Shown here: positions 17,815 to 26,557 of the stretch, piece after piece | Numbering within the stretch: the first letter of the stretch is position 1 | Layout of the letters: every line of letters starts with the position of its first letter | Assembly: GCF_023617305.1 (NCBI RefSeq) | Contig: NZ_CP081485.1 | Location: 1,416,501-1,480,500, forward strand | Length of the DNA stretch: 64,000 nucleotides | Direction of reading: 5' to 3' | DNA from: Methanobrevibacter sp. TLL-48-HuF1 | GTDB taxonomy: Archaea > Methanobacteriota > Methanobacteria > Methanobacteriales > Methanobacteriaceae | Translations under genes and position numbers: made by a program | The notes under the pieces: model-generated | The model's input: only the letters and a program-made list of their open reading frames with translations | Told to the model about the DNA's origin: nothing | Databases searched by the model: none

Positions 17815-19044
17815 ATGGGAACTGAATTTTTAAAAATTAAAGAATCTGAAGATGCTTTAGAAATTATTCAAAAATTATTTGATAAATATTACACTCTTCA
17901 AAGTGAGGAAATAGCTGTTGAAGATGCATACGGCAGAATACTTTCTGGTGATGTATATAGTAGGATGGATTTCCCTCCATTTGATAAAGCCCTAAAAGAT
18001 GGTTTTGCAATTCTTTCACAGGATAGTTTTGGAGCTAGTGAAGAATCTCCAAAAACTTTGGAAGTTATTGATTTTTTAGAAGCAGGTTCAACAACTGATA
18101 AAACTGTTGAGGAAGGCAAATGTGTTGAAATAAGTACTGGTGCAGCTATGCCTAAAGGAGCAGATGCAGTTGTAATGGTTGAATACTGTGAAAAAATGGA
18201 TTCTAATGTTAATATACTGACTACTGTTACTCCTACTCAGGATGTAGCTAAAAAAGGTTCTGATACTAAAGAATCTAAATTAATTTTAAAAAAAAGGGAT
18301 GTTTTAACTCCCGGTAAGATTGGTGTTTTACTTTCTCAAGGATTTGAAACAATTGAAGTCTATAAAAAACCTACTGTTGGTGTTATATCCACCGGAAATG
18401 AAATCACTCTTCAGGGTAATGAATTGCCATATGGTAAAATTTATGATGTCAATGGAAATATGATTAAAAATGATGCAATATCCTGTGGAGCCAATGCTAA
18501 GTTTTTAGGAACTGTTAAGGATGATTATAATCAACTTAAAGCTAAAATTCAGGAATCTTTAGATGATGTAGATATTTTAATCGGATCTGGAGGAACTTCT
18601 GCAGGTCTTGGAGATGTAATGAAACATGTTTTGGATGAATTAGGTCAGGTTTATATTCATGGAATCTCTGTACAGCCGGGAAAACCTACTATTATAGGTA
18701 TTGTTGACGGTAAAATCGTAATTGGATTGCCTGGAAATCCTGTGTCTGCATTAATGATTTTTAATGCATTTGTAGCTCCTCCTTTAACAAAATTGGCAGG
18801 CATTGATAAAAATTTCGAAAAAAGTACTGTTAAAGGCAAACTAACTAGAAGAATACATTCTCCAGTTGGCAGGATGCAGTATCAATTGGTGAAAGTTGAT
18901 GGTGAAAATATTCAGCCGATATTTAAAGACTCTGGAGCTATATTTTCTCTATCTACTGCTGACGGTTATGTAAAAGTTCCAAAATCTGTTGAACTTCTTG
19001 ATGAAGGAGAAGAAGTTGAGGTATATTTATTTAACATAAATTAA
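17815..19044 (+). CDS. moeA: Molybdopterin molybdotransferase MoeA
   Basis: Inserts molybdate or tungstate into adenylylated molybdopterin, needed for formylmethanofuran dehydrogenase and formate dehydrogenase. The protein is 409 residues, of normal length. Domain 1 has FPPFDKALKDGFAI, the central part EISTGAAMPKGADAVVMVE, the molybdopterin-binding fold ISTGNEI and GSGGTSAGLGD, then QPGKPTIIG and GLPGNPVSA. The C-terminal domain IV is present. A GyrI-like gene follows 28 bases later. Confidence 0.96.
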   Translation: MGTEFLKIKESEDALEIIQKLFDKYYTLQSEEIAVEDAYGRILSGDVYSRMDFPPFDKALKDGFAILSQDSFGASEESPKTLEVIDFLEAGSTTDKTVEEGKCVEISTGAAMPKGADAVVMVEYCEKMDSNVNILTTVTPTQDVAKKGSDTKESKLILKKRDVLTPGKIGVLLSQGFETIEVYKKPTVGVISTGNEITLQGNELPYGKIYDVNGNMIKNDAISCGANAKFLGTVKDDYNQLKAKIQESLDDVDILIGSGGTSAGLGDVMKHVLDELGQVYIHGISVQPGKPTIIGIVDGKIVIGLPGNPVSALMIFNAFVAPPLTKLAGIDKNFEKSTVKGKLTRRIHSPVGRMQYQLVKVDGENIQPIFKDSGAIFSLSTADGYVKVPKSVELLDEGEEVEVYLFNIN

Positions 19045-19072
19045 AAATATTAAATAAAAAAAGGTGAATCAA

Positions 19073-19534
19073 ATGCAAATTCAAGATAAAATTATTCCTG
19101 ATCAAAAAATAGCTGTTATTAATTATAAAGGACCAATTTCCGATTTAGAAATATTGCTTTCTAAATTGATGGACTGGGTTGAAACAGAAGAAATTAAAAC
19201 CATTGGAGAACCTTTTATAATTTACTACTCTCCAAGACATAGTGTAAATCAAGGAGATGCTGTGTTTGATGTAGGTATAGCTATTGAAGGTGATGCACAA
19301 GCAAAAGACATTATTAAAACTGCAGATTTATTCGAACATGGTGTTTTAAGCGGAATTCATGAAGGTTCTATTGATAATATTTTAGATAGCTATGATACAA
19401 TGGTTAAAGTAGCTCAAGAAAACAATTATGATATTATTGGTTCACCTACTGAAGTTTTAATAAAAAATATTCACAATGCTGACAGTGAAGATGAATATGT
19501 CACTGAAATAAGATTGCCAATCATTAAAATGTAG
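19073..19534 (+). CDS. GyrI-like small-molecule-binding protein
   Basis: A single GyrI-like/effector-binding (SOUL-like) domain of 153 residues, with the motifs IAVINYKGPISDLEILL near the start, FIIYYSPR and VFDVGIAIEGDA in the middle, and ETEIRLPI-like EIRLPIIKM at the end. No DNA-binding domain is attached. Such stand-alone proteins bind or hydrolyse small hydrophobic compounds; the ligand is unknown. I place the start at the ATG 19073, since AAGGTGA (19061-19067) is a good ribosome site for it; the GTG at 19064 falls inside that site. Confidence 0.75.
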   Translation: MQIQDKIIPDQKIAVINYKGPISDLEILLSKLMDWVETEEIKTIGEPFIIYYSPRHSVNQGDAVFDVGIAIEGDAQAKDIIKTADLFEHGVLSGIHEGSIDNILDSYDTMVKVAQENNYDIIGSPTEVLIKNIHNADSEDEYVTEIRLPIIKM

Positions 19535-19542
19535 GTCATATT

Positions 19543-19797
19543 ATGGCTAAAAATAATGAAGAAATAGATATAGATGAAGAAATTAAAAGAATTTCTCGTA
19601 AAACTAATGTGGATGTCTTTAAATCTGAAAGAACATTTGATAACAGGATTAAAAATTTAGAAAGAGAAATTGAAAAAGCTTCTCAAACTCAACTTAATGA
19701 CTTTGATAAAAATAAAGAGTTAGTAGGTAAATACCTGTCAACAGATTACTCTTCATCTACTATTGATAATTACAGACGAAAATTAAAAAAAATTTAA
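19543..19797 (+). CDS. Small charged protein of unknown function
   Basis: 84 residues, rich in Lys, Glu, Asp and Asn, with a likely coiled-coil stretch around RIKNLEREIEKASQTQ. No known domain or motif is visible. It starts 8 bases after the GyrI-like gene, so it is probably in the same transcript, and its stop overlaps the convergent tldE stop by four bases. I do not recognise it. Confidence 0.55.
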   Translation: MAKNNEEIDIDEEIKRISRKTNVDVFKSERTFDNRIKNLEREIEKASQTQLNDFDKNKELVGKYLSTDYSSSTIDNYRRKLKKI

Positions 19798-21104
19798 TGT
19801 TGTCCAACAACTCTTAAGTTGTGGACTAAGATTTTTGGAAGGATAAATGGTCCGTATTGTTTAATTTCGGATTTGACACCTTCACTTTTTTTCAATATTT
19901 CAAATATATTTCCAGAAATCATTGCTTTATTTATAGGGTAGCTAATCTCACCATTTTCTATTTTAAAAGCATTACTTGCTTCTACGGAAAAATCACCGGA
20001 AATAGGATTTGCAGTATGTGCTCCTAAAACACTGGTAGTTAAAACTCCTTGGGCTATTTCGCCTATTCCTATTTTTTCATCAAAATCAAGAATTATATTT
20101 GACGGACTGACTGATGGTGTAGATAGGTATGAGTTTCTATAACCGTTTCCAGTACTTGTTGTATTTTCTTTATTTGCTGTGTAAATATCATACATAAATG
20201 ATTTTAAAACACCATTTTCTACAAGGTTGGTTTTTTTGGATACAGTTCCTTCACCGTCACATTTTGCAGAATACATTCCTTTTTCTAAAGTGGCATCATT
20301 TGTTATTGATAAGTTAGGGCTTACAATTTCACTATTCATTTTGTCATGAAGTATGGACCTTCGTCTTTGAACGTTTTCTCCATTGAATGCTGCTAAAAAA
20401 GTAGATAAAAGACCAGTAGCAGCATAATAATCAAGAATCACATCATAATCGTTAGTTTCAACAGATTTTGTATCAACAGATTCCATAGCTAATTTACACA
20501 CATCTTCAGCTAATTTGTCACCATCCAGATCATAAAATCTTGAAGAGACAGAATCATATGCTGTAGCTACATTTCCTTTTTCTTCAATATTTACAGATAA
20601 TCCAGCACCAAATCCAGTGCTTTTATCAGCAATTGAAACTCCATTTGAATTCAATATAATTGATTCTCCACGGCTTGCTGAAAATCCTGCTGAAGTTACT
20701 TCACATTTGGTTTCATTAGCTTTTGTTATGATATTATTCAGAAAATCAATAGTTTCATCCAAGTCTAAATTTTCAAATTTTTTATCATATAGTTTATCAA
20801 TTTTATTTACTTTTTCTTCTTGTGAAAATGCATAATTTTTATCAGGATTATTTAATTTGGTATTTTCCAGAGCTTGCAGAGCAGTTTGATTAATTTTATT
20901 TAAATCTGAAGTGAATGCAAAGCCCATTTTATTGTCTTTCAATATTCTAATTCCAATTCCTTGGGTAATTTCTTCTTTTGCAAAATTTAATTCATCGTTT
21001 TTAGAATCAAGTTCTATTGTTTTTCCTGTACTGACATATACTTCATAATCATCACAGATTTTTTTAACTTCTTTTTCACATTTTTCAGCTATTTCATATA
21101 TCAT
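19794..21104 (-). CDS. TldE/PmbA-family metalloprotease subunit
   Basis: About 436 residues of the TldD/PmbA (U62) family. It has the C-terminal family segments VLGAHTANPISGDFSVEASN and YPINKAMISGN. No HExxxH zinc motif is present, which marks it as the non-catalytic TldE/PmbA partner; a TldD partner is not in this window. TldD/TldE proteases process peptides and modified polypeptides. The open frame reaches a TTG at 21134 inside the upstream phosphatase gene, but the ATG at 21104 is more likely. It probably forms an operon with hypD and the phosphatase. Confidence 0.85.
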   Translation of the reverse strand: MIYEIAEKCEKEVKKICDDYEVYVSTGKTIELDSKNDELNFAKEEITQGIGIRILKDNKMGFAFTSDLNKINQTALQALENTKLNNPDKNYAFSQEEKVNKIDKLYDKKFENLDLDETIDFLNNIITKANETKCEVTSAGFSASRGESIILNSNGVSIADKSTGFGAGLSVNIEEKGNVATAYDSVSSRFYDLDGDKLAEDVCKLAMESVDTKSVETNDYDVILDYYAATGLLSTFLAAFNGENVQRRRSILHDKMNSEIVSPNLSITNDATLEKGMYSAKCDGEGTVSKKTNLVENGVLKSFMYDIYTANKENTTSTGNGYRNSYLSTPSVSPSNIILDFDEKIGIGEIAQGVLTTSVLGAHTANPISGDFSVEASNAFKIENGEISYPINKAMISGNIFEILKKSEGVKSEIKQYGPFILPKILVHNLRVVGQH

Positions 21105-21114
21105 TTTATCAGCT

Positions 21115-21819
21115 CTATAATACAAATTTTTCAATAGCTTCCTTTACACCATCACCATAGCTGTTTGTGCAGATGTAATCACTATTTTTTTTTAAGGAAT
21201 CTTCAGCATTTCCAACAGCTACCTTCATGCCTGCTTCTTTTAGAAATGCTTCATCGTTTTCACTGTCTCCCATAGCCATTACATTATTCATGTCAATGCC
21301 AATTTCATGGCAAAGATACTTTAGGGAACTTCCTTTATTTACTCTTTTGTCTGTAACATGTAGGGCAAATCCGCTATCGTATAATTCTATTTTATCTAAA
21401 TATTCAAAGCCTTCCAAACCTTCTTCAAGCTCTTTTTTAGTTATAGTTTTGTAAAATACACTTTCAGTTAACCTGTACATATTGTCATTTGAAATGTGTT
21501 TATCAAATTTCGGACCTAATGTTTCTTTTAAGTGTTCATCAGCAGCAGTTACATAAGTTCTATCAACTATTGTTTTTATCTGGTTGTTGTTGTAATTTTC
21601 TTTGAATATTACGCCACCATTTTCACTTACTACTCCTCCACTAGCTCCAAGGAGTACTAATGTTGCATAAGCATAGGTTACAATATTTCCAGTTACGATA
21701 ATTGTAGGAACTCCTGCATCTTCTGCTTTTCGTATAGATTCCATAGCTGAGTAACAAAGTCTTCTTTTATTATCAGTTATTGTTCCATCAATATCTACAG
21801 CTATTGCGTCTATATTCAT
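21115..21819 (-). CDS. Phosphoglycolate phosphatase, archaeal HAD type
   Basis: HAD-superfamily phosphatase of 234 residues, similar to the archaeal phosphoglycolate phosphatase/sucrose-phosphatase-like group. Motif I is AVDIDGTITD, motif II lies in TIIVTGN, a conserved Lys is in NKGSSLKYL, and motif IV is MGDSENDEAF. It removes phosphate from 2-phosphoglycolate or a related sugar phosphate. It is separated from hypD by one base and is likely translated from the same message. Confidence 0.85.
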   Translation of the reverse strand: MNIDAIAVDIDGTITDNKRRLCYSAMESIRKAEDAGVPTIIVTGNIVTYAYATLVLLGASGGVVSENGGVIFKENYNNNQIKTIVDRTYVTAADEHLKETLGPKFDKHISNDNMYRLTESVFYKTITKKELEEGLEGFEYLDKIELYDSGFALHVTDKRVNKGSSLKYLCHEIGIDMNNVMAMGDSENDEAFLKEAGMKVAVGNAEDSLKKNSDYICTNSYGDGVKEAIEKFVL

Positions 21820-21820
21820 C

Positions 21821-22867
21821 TTAATCCCTTGAATATCTGTGAGCTATGTTACAGGTTCCTTCTTTACTGACCATACATGCCCCAATTGGATGGAGTGGAT
21901 TGCAGGTTTTTCTAAATAATTTACAGTCTTCAGGTCTAGCCAATCCTCTTAAAATAGGTCCGCAAATACATCCTTTAGGAGCTTCTTTAACATCTTTTAC
22001 TTCAATATCATATTTGACTCTTGCGTTATACTGGCTGAATTCATCTTTAATTTCTAAGATGGAATTAGGTATTTTTGGAAATCCTCTCCATTCTCTGCTG
22101 CCTACTTCAAATACTTGGTCGATAACTTTTTGAGCTATTACATTTCCTTCATCTCTAACTGCTCTATGGTATTCGTTATCTATTTTAGGTGTTTCATCAC
22201 GTATTTGCCTTAAAATCATATAAACAGACATTAAAATGTCTAATGGATTAAATCCGGCAACTGCCTGAGGTATGCCGTAATCTGTTGAGAGATATTCAAA
22301 AGGTTTAGTTCCAATAATTGTACAAACATGTCCTGGTTCAATTAATGCATTAAGATTAGTTTCTCCAGAATTTATTAAATAATCGATAGCTGGGGGGATT
22401 AATCTGTGACAGGATAATACTGAAAAGTTTTCAGGAGGTTTGGATAAAATTTCTGCAGCAGTTGTTGGTGCTGTGGTTTCAAATCCTGCAGCCATAAATA
22501 CAACATCATTGTCTTCTTTTTTGGCTATTTCAATAGCTTTATTGATTCCATATACTACTCTTACATCTCCACCTTCTGCTTTTGCTTCTGCAAGAGAACG
22601 TTCAGAACCTGGAACTCTTAACATATCTCCAAAAGTAGTTACTGTAACTCCTTTGTCGACTAATTCTAAACATTCATCAATTTCACGGGAAGGTACAACA
22701 CATACAGGACAACCAGGCCCCGCAATAATTTCTACTTCTGGAGGAAGTAAAGACCTTATTCCATTTTCCATAATTGCATGTTCATGTGAACCACAGACAT
22801 GCATTATTTTTACTGGAGTAGCTATTTCATTTATTTTGTCTAACAACTCTTTTGTCATATTTTTCAT
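21821..22867 (-). CDS. hypD: Hydrogenase maturation protein HypD
   Basis: Scaffold for assembling the Fe(CN)2CO group of NiFe hydrogenases, 348 residues. Visible family motifs are the HypC-interaction region HVCGSHEHAI, the Cys-containing GPGCPVCVVP, AAGFETTAPT, and the C-terminal iron-sulfur cysteines in CICGPILRG, CKLFRKTCNP and EGTCNIAHRY. NiFe hydrogenases supply electrons for hydrogenotrophic methanogenesis. It is divergent from the sugar-activating gene at 22951. Confidence 0.97.
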   Translation of the reverse strand: MKNMTKELLDKINEIATPVKIMHVCGSHEHAIMENGIRSLLPPEVEIIAGPGCPVCVVPSREIDECLELVDKGVTVTTFGDMLRVPGSERSLAEAKAEGGDVRVVYGINKAIEIAKKEDNDVVFMAAGFETTAPTTAAEILSKPPENFSVLSCHRLIPPAIDYLINSGETNLNALIEPGHVCTIIGTKPFEYLSTDYGIPQAVAGFNPLDILMSVYMILRQIRDETPKIDNEYHRAVRDEGNVIAQKVIDQVFEVGSREWRGFPKIPNSILEIKDEFSQYNARVKYDIEVKDVKEAPKGCICGPILRGLARPEDCKLFRKTCNPLHPIGACMVSKEGTCNIAHRYSRD

Positions 22868-22950
22868 TCATTAACACCTAAAAGATTTAATATTAGTATT
22901 ATTATATTATTTAGTAACGTTTAAATAAATTTTGTAATTTAGGGATATAT

Positions 22951-24618
22951 ATGTTTGAAAATAATAAGATATTGGTGGTGATTCCTGCTAGGGGTTATTC
23001 AAAAAATATTCCTCGTAAAAATTTACGTTTGCTTGGTGAAAAACCTCTTATTTATTACTCGATAGATATAGCAAAAGCATCACAATATGTTGATGATGTG
23101 GTAGTGTCTACTGAGGATTCTGAAATTGCATCAATTGTTGAAAAGTATGGCACTAGTGTTGTGAAGCGTCCTGTAGAATTAGCTACTGATGAAACATTAT
23201 TGGATACTGTTATTTATGGTGCAATGTTACAAAAAGAAAAACAGGCTTTTGATGAATATGATATTGTAATTACAATTCAACCTTCTTCTCCGTTATTAAA
23301 AACTGAAACATTAGATAAAGCTATTGAAAAATTCGCTGATTTTAATATTGATAGTGTAATTTCTGTTGTTGATGATAAAAATTTAAGATGGGGATTTGAT
23401 GATGAAAATAGGAGGTATTTTCCATTTTATGCTGAAAGATTGTATAGGGATTTACTTCCTAAAACTTTTAAAGAAACTGGTGGTATATTAGCTACTCGCC
23501 GTAATTTTGTAACTGAAACATCACGTTTAGGTTTGAATATAGATTTAATTGAGATTTCTCGTGAAGAAAGTGTTGAAATAAATACTTATGAAGATTGGTG
23601 GATTGCAAATAATTACCTTAGAAAAATGAAAATAGCTTTTGTTGTCGATGCTTATGATCAGATTGGAACTGGACATATGTATCGTTGTTTGTCAATGGCA
23701 TCAAAACTTGTATTCCATGATGTGGTATTCTTTATTAACAGGAACCATCAGTTAGGAATTGATATTATTGAAGGTTATAATTACAAATATCAAACATACG
23801 AAGGTAAATCTGATTTACTGGGTTTGTTTGAACATTTCAATCCAAAAATCGTCATCAATGATGTAGGAAATACTTCTTATGATTATATGGTGGATTTAAC
23901 CAGTAGAGGTTATTATATAATCAATTTTGAAGATTTTGGAAGTGGTTCTGATCTTGCAGATTTAGTATTTGATTCATTATATGAGCATGAAAGTGATGAT
24001 AAATTCTTTGTAGGGCATGAATACTACATTTTAAAAGATGAATTTTATTTGCATCAGCCAAAAATAATTACAAATGATGTTAGGAATGTTTTGATTGATT
24101 TTGCTCCAAATGATACACTTAATTTATCTCAAAAAGTTTTAGATGCTCTTTTAGCTAGTGGTTTTTCCGGCAGAATTAATGTTATTTTAGGTTCAGGACA
24201 TGAAAATTATGATGAATTAGTATCTAAATATGAATTTATGAAAAATGTTCAATTTTATACAACTGTGGAGTCTATTAGTGACTTTATGATTTCTGCAGAT
24301 ATTATTTTCACTTCTGGTGGGAGAATTATGTATCAGGTCTGTTCTTTAGGCGTTCCATGTATTGTTATATGTAAGGATGAAAGAGAGGAAAGAACTCTCT
24401 TTGGAAGTCCTGAACATGGATTTGTGAATATGGGAATGGGATCTTATTTATCTCAAGAAGATATTATAGAACAATTCAATATTGTAGCTAATGATTTTGA
24501 ACTTAGACAAGCAATGAATAACAAAATGTTGGAAATTGATTTAAAACATGGTTTTGAAGAAGTTTGGGGTGTTGTTAAATCTAAATATAGGGAATTTAAT
24601 TTAGATAATTCTAAATAA
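22951..24618 (+). CDS. Two-domain nonulosonate enzyme: NeuA-like cytidylyltransferase fused to PseG-like hydrolase
   Basis: A 555-residue protein. Residues 1-225 are a CMP-sugar synthetase (NeuA/PseF type): VVIPARGYSKNIPRKNLRLL nucleotide loop, VVVSTEDSEIA, TIQPSSPLL. Residues 228-550 are PseG-like (UDP-sugar hydrolase with a GT-B fold): FVVDAYDQIGTGHMYRCLS, INFEDFG and FTSGGRIMYQVCSLGVPCIV. These are two non-consecutive steps of pseudaminic- or legionaminic-acid-type sugar synthesis, so the protein likely serves a surface glycan. The exact sugar is inference. A TTTAAATA box lies about 30 bases upstream. Neighbours do not include the other pathway genes. Confidence 0.85.
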   Translation: MFENNKILVVIPARGYSKNIPRKNLRLLGEKPLIYYSIDIAKASQYVDDVVVSTEDSEIASIVEKYGTSVVKRPVELATDETLLDTVIYGAMLQKEKQAFDEYDIVITIQPSSPLLKTETLDKAIEKFADFNIDSVISVVDDKNLRWGFDDENRRYFPFYAERLYRDLLPKTFKETGGILATRRNFVTETSRLGLNIDLIEISREESVEINTYEDWWIANNYLRKMKIAFVVDAYDQIGTGHMYRCLSMASKLVFHDVVFFINRNHQLGIDIIEGYNYKYQTYEGKSDLLGLFEHFNPKIVINDVGNTSYDYMVDLTSRGYYIINFEDFGSGSDLADLVFDSLYEHESDDKFFVGHEYYILKDEFYLHQPKIITNDVRNVLIDFAPNDTLNLSQKVLDALLASGFSGRINVILGSGHENYDELVSKYEFMKNVQFYTTVESISDFMISADIIFTSGGRIMYQVCSLGVPCIVICKDEREERTLFGSPEHGFVNMGMGSYLSQEDIIEQFNIVANDFELRQAMNNKMLEIDLKHGFEEVWGVVKSKYREFNLDNSK

Positions 24619-24943
24619 ATTCTTTTAAATTCTTTTTTTAAGGACTTTGTCAATAAATTATTATTTGATAATTTTACTTATTTTTGCGGTTTAGTCATTA
24701 ATTTATATTTTATTTTTCTTTTATTCTTTTTAGAAATCTTGTTTTTTAATTTTTTTTGAGAATTTTTTGTTTTGGTATTTTTTGATTTTTTCCTCCACAA
24801 AAAACCATCAAAAATACATGAAAAAGCAACCATTTTACAGACTTAAAATAAGAAATAATGACTATTTTAATATGAAAATAAGAAAAATTAGAAAAGCTAT
24901 CAATAATCGGTATTATTGACAATCCCCTTAAAAAATAAAAAAG
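24619..24943. other. 325-bp convergent intergenic region
   Basis: AT-rich spacer between the 3' ends of the nonulosonate gene and the NERD gene. It holds several T-rich runs on the plus strand around 24,690-24,790 that could end transcription. One hairpin lies at 24900-24919. I see no gene. Confidence 0.6.
24900..24919. terminator. Small hairpin downstream of the NERD gene
   Basis: TCAATAAT and ATTATTGA form an 8-bp stem with a CGGT loop, 25 bases past the stop of the minus-strand NERD gene. No long T run follows, so the terminator call is weak. Confidence 0.3.
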
Positions 24944-26464
24944 TTAAAATTCTGAAGAACAATCTGCAGAATATTTGTTAAGTAAAACTGCACATTTGTC
25001 TATTGTTTCAGAATTTAATTTAGTAGAACCATATTCAATTTTATGTAATAATTCTTCCATAAATAAATCTTCATCAGTTAATGGGGTGTTTATTACAACA
25101 ACTTCATGATTTATGAAACCGACTAAAGGTTCAACAAAACAGTGTCTTATATTGTTTTCATTAAGGAAATTAATTAGGTTTTCACCCAGTATTAATGATT
25201 TTTGTTTTATTTTATTGTCCTGTGAGAATTTTGCTTGTTTGGTTGTATACTTAAAGCGTCTACCATAACTGGAGTTAATTTCTTCTATTTTTTCATCATT
25301 TTCAATAGAATCAATTAAATTTAGATTTTCATTTTCTGAATCTAGTTTATTTTTTGCTTTGTATTTTTGTGAAATAAGCGCATAAATTCCTGAAGGCCCT
25401 ATAACTACATGATTTATACCTATAGATGATCCAGGTATTTTTACATTATAGAAAACATAATACTCTTCTGGAAGAGTTAATAAGTGTTCTCTGATAATTC
25501 TAGTTCTAGTTTCTGTTTCTTTAGTGTCTCTAGTTTTATAGATTCCATAACATAATACTATCACACTAATTAATAATGTAAATATACCAAATCCGCTATC
25601 TATAGTTAATATTTCTATGATACTTAAAACGAAGATTATAGATCCAATTGCAATTAGGATATTGTTGGTGTTACTATAATTCTTAATTTCATTTATTTGA
25701 ATATTTTCATCAGTTTCAGATGTGATGTTAGTGTCAGGTTCCTTTATTGTTAATTTATCACTTATTTTTTCTAAAAACTTATGGGATTTTTCAGTTTCTG
25801 GGTTGTCCACATAATACTTTTCCATTCCTTTGAAAAATTCATCTTTAAGATATTTTTTCAAAACATTATAATCATTTGATTTAGGAATAGAAAATTCTTT
25901 TCCAAACTTAGATAGAACTGCTTGAGGTATAGTAGTTCTTGCAGTTCTTGGAGCTGGTTTTTGTTCCATTTCTTTTTCTAGTTCTTCATCTGCAATTTTT
26001 TGCATTTGATCTTCTGAGAAAAAACTTTCTATTTTATGTGTAACTGATTGTATAGGTGTTATTGTATTCTTTTCAGTAGATGTGTATTCATCAGCACTTT
26101 TAGTTTCTTCATAAACTGTTTCAGGAGCTTCCTTTTTTTTCTCTTCAAGATATTTGCCTACTTCTTTATTCATATTTTCATCTAAATATCTTAAAGACCC
26201 TCCACAACTATCACACTCGTAATCAAGTATGTTGTCGTTTTTATTTATTTTATATTTTAATCCACATTCGCTACATTGGACAATATAAGAATCATCATAC
26301 TTTTGTGAAGTTGAAATTGTAGATTTTGAGGAATTGTCGTCATCAGAATATTTTTCAGTGAATTCTAAGTCTCCTGCACATGAAGAACACTCGAATGCAC
26401 TTATGTCGTCATCATCATCGAGTTGGTATTTAGCACCACAGTTCTTACAGCATACAACTTTCAT
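24944..26464 (-). CDS. NERD-domain membrane protein with two N-terminal zinc ribbons
   Basis: A 506-residue protein. Two similar zinc ribbons are at residues 4-34 and 63-93 (CKNCGAKY...CSSC and CSECGLKYKI...CDSC). A charged linker follows, then two adjacent membrane helices at about 270-310, then a nuclease-related NERD domain on the C-terminal side (YVFYNVKIPG, INHVVIGPSGIYALISQK). The domain order suggests a membrane-tethered DNA or RNA-processing or sensing factor, but NERD function is poorly known. It stands alone, separated from the next gene by about 90 bases. Confidence 0.75.
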   Translation of the reverse strand: MKVVCCKNCGAKYQLDDDDDISAFECSSCAGDLEFTEKYSDDDNSSKSTISTSQKYDDSYIVQCSECGLKYKINKNDNILDYECDSCGGSLRYLDENMNKEVGKYLEEKKKEAPETVYEETKSADEYTSTEKNTITPIQSVTHKIESFFSEDQMQKIADEELEKEMEQKPAPRTARTTIPQAVLSKFGKEFSIPKSNDYNVLKKYLKDEFFKGMEKYYVDNPETEKSHKFLEKISDKLTIKEPDTNITSETDENIQINEIKNYSNTNNILIAIGSIIFVLSIIEILTIDSGFGIFTLLISVIVLCYGIYKTRDTKETETRTRIIREHLLTLPEEYYVFYNVKIPGSSIGINHVVIGPSGIYALISQKYKAKNKLDSENENLNLIDSIENDEKIEEINSSYGRRFKYTTKQAKFSQDNKIKQKSLILGENLINFLNENNIRHCFVEPLVGFINHEVVVINTPLTDEDLFMEELLHKIEYGSTKLNSETIDKCAVLLNKYSADCSSEF

Positions 26465-26557
26465 ATTATCCTCTTTGCTTTGCCTTATTTTATTGTGTTA
26501 ATTTTTATAATTATTTTATTATATATGTTTCTAATATTTCTCAGTTTGCAGCAATTA

